Positions 63,602 through 64,000 of a stretch of 64,000 nucleotides of DNA are shown here, piece after piece (the first letter of the stretch is position 1; every line of letters begins with the position of its first letter). Position numbers and translations under genes: made by a program. The notes below the pieces were generated by a model. That model was not told where the DNA came from, made no database searches, and saw only the letters and a list, made by a program, of their open reading frames with translations. The stretch is from Algoriphagus iocasae (GTDB taxonomy: Bacteria; Bacteroidota; Bacteroidia; Cytophagales; Cyclobacteriaceae), in the NCBI RefSeq assembly GCF_014206875.1, contig NZ_JACIJO010000006.1, positions 87,407 to 151,406 on the forward strand. Reading direction: 5' to 3'.

Positions 63602-64000
63602 AAAAAAATTAAGCACGAAAACACAACAATGGCTTCCATGAATAATCAAAAGTTCATTTTCTAGCATTTTTTCTTTGTTTTTGCTGTTTTTGAGTTGATT
63701 GCCTGTTTTTTGGACTGATTGGAAGAAGTCAAGAATGGACAAAGCGCTGCCCTGCGGGTGGATTGCCCACCTTCGGTCGGCAGGTCCACTCGCCTTGTTC
63801 TTTACTTCTGCAGTATCAGTCCATACCTTGCGATCATCGGAATATTTAGCCGCCTCAGGCGGGCAAGCCATGCTTCCATTAGGGGTCTCTTATATATATG
63901 AGCCCCAGTTTCCGGTTAGTTTAGTAAGTGCTCCAGCCCCATACTAAAATTGAGTTCCTAATTATTGGACTCACATCCCGACAGCTGTACGGGATTGAGA
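63602..64000. other. Gene-free DNA with hairpins at the right edge
   Basis: 399 bp without a credible ORF. Its base composition is mixed, with a G/C-rich core at about 63740-63880. Hairpins include GCCGCCT/AGGCGGG at about 63850-63865 and ATCCCG/CGGGAT around an ACAGCTGT centre at about 63975-63996. The latter resembles the CCCGACAGCTGTCGGG-type repeats of Bacteroidota genomes. It may be the edge of a mobile or repeat element continuing outside the window. Confidence 0.5.

Noticed and set aside
63699..63947. Short frames at the right edge
   Set aside because: No recognisable protein features; they overlap each other and hairpin sequence.

Overview
The window looks like chromosomal DNA of a moderately low-GC Bacteroidota bacterium, most likely an aerobic marine or soil Cytophagales/Cyclobacteriaceae type (Algoriphagus or Echinicola-like). 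This is inferred from two SusC/SusD pairs, an ECF sigma/FecR-controlled SusC with an STN domain, Bacteroidota-type TamB, two PVC-type heme-binding lipoproteins, lipoproteins with an LxxC lipobox, a DUF5690 transporter and a TAnnTTTG promoter element. No rRNA, tRNA, CRISPR array, transposase or integrase gene was seen.

Layout. 1-4.3 kb: most of a TamB gene running off the left edge. 4.4-5.5 kb: a VOC protein and a membrane protein. 5.6-9.2 kb: a ferrisiderophore-type TonB receptor plus a PepSY membrane protein, behind a promoter overlapped by a double palindromic operator. 9.4-14.2 kb: an unknown protein, a GH10 xylanase, a thioredoxin-reductase-like flavoprotein, an SDR and a lipoprotein. 14.4-22.6 kb: sigma factor, FecR, SusC, SusD and a calcineurin-like phosphoesterase. 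22.6-26.5 kb: a subclass B1 metallo-beta-lactamase and a PVC-type heme lipoprotein. 26.7-32.4 kb: a TPR-HTH regulator, a beta-propeller phytase and its TonB receptor. 32.4-37.3 kb: a palindromic repeat element, a 601-residue protein of unknown function and a second PVC-type heme lipoprotein. 37.6-45.4 kb: a purple-acid-phosphatase-like enzyme, SusC/SusD and an alkaline-phosphatase-superfamily enzyme. 45.5-54.4 kb: a phosphonate-catabolism-type cluster (PhnZ-like HD oxygenase, two XRE-cupin regulators, metallophosphoesterase, FAD oxidoreductase, PhnX-like HAD hydrolase, alcohol dehydrogenase, DUF5690 transporter). 54.4-55.7 kb: non-coding DNA with several structured repeats. 55.7-60.4 kb: a PsiE-like membrane protein, two SDRs, an outer-membrane barrel, a small membrane protein and a decayed barrel gene. 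60.6-64 kb: a TetR regulator, a small orphan ORF, a sulfatase and hairpin-rich non-coding DNA.

The strongest common thread is organic phosphorus. Between about 19.6 and 56.2 kb there are four secreted phosphoesterase-type enzymes, a phytase with its own outer-membrane receptor, two SusCD pairs each next to a phosphoesterase-type gene, a full set of phosphonate-associated cytoplasmic enzymes and a PsiE-family protein. My reading is that the second SusCD pair, the alkaline-phosphatase-superfamily enzyme and the adjacent C-P cluster form a utilisation locus for a phosphonate- or phosphodiester-bearing macromolecule. This is a hypothesis from gene content and family knowledge; no substrate can be read from the sequence.

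Several starts were moved downstream from the longest possible frame to an ATG that gives a proper signal peptide or avoids a repeat or terminator; each case is stated in its entry.
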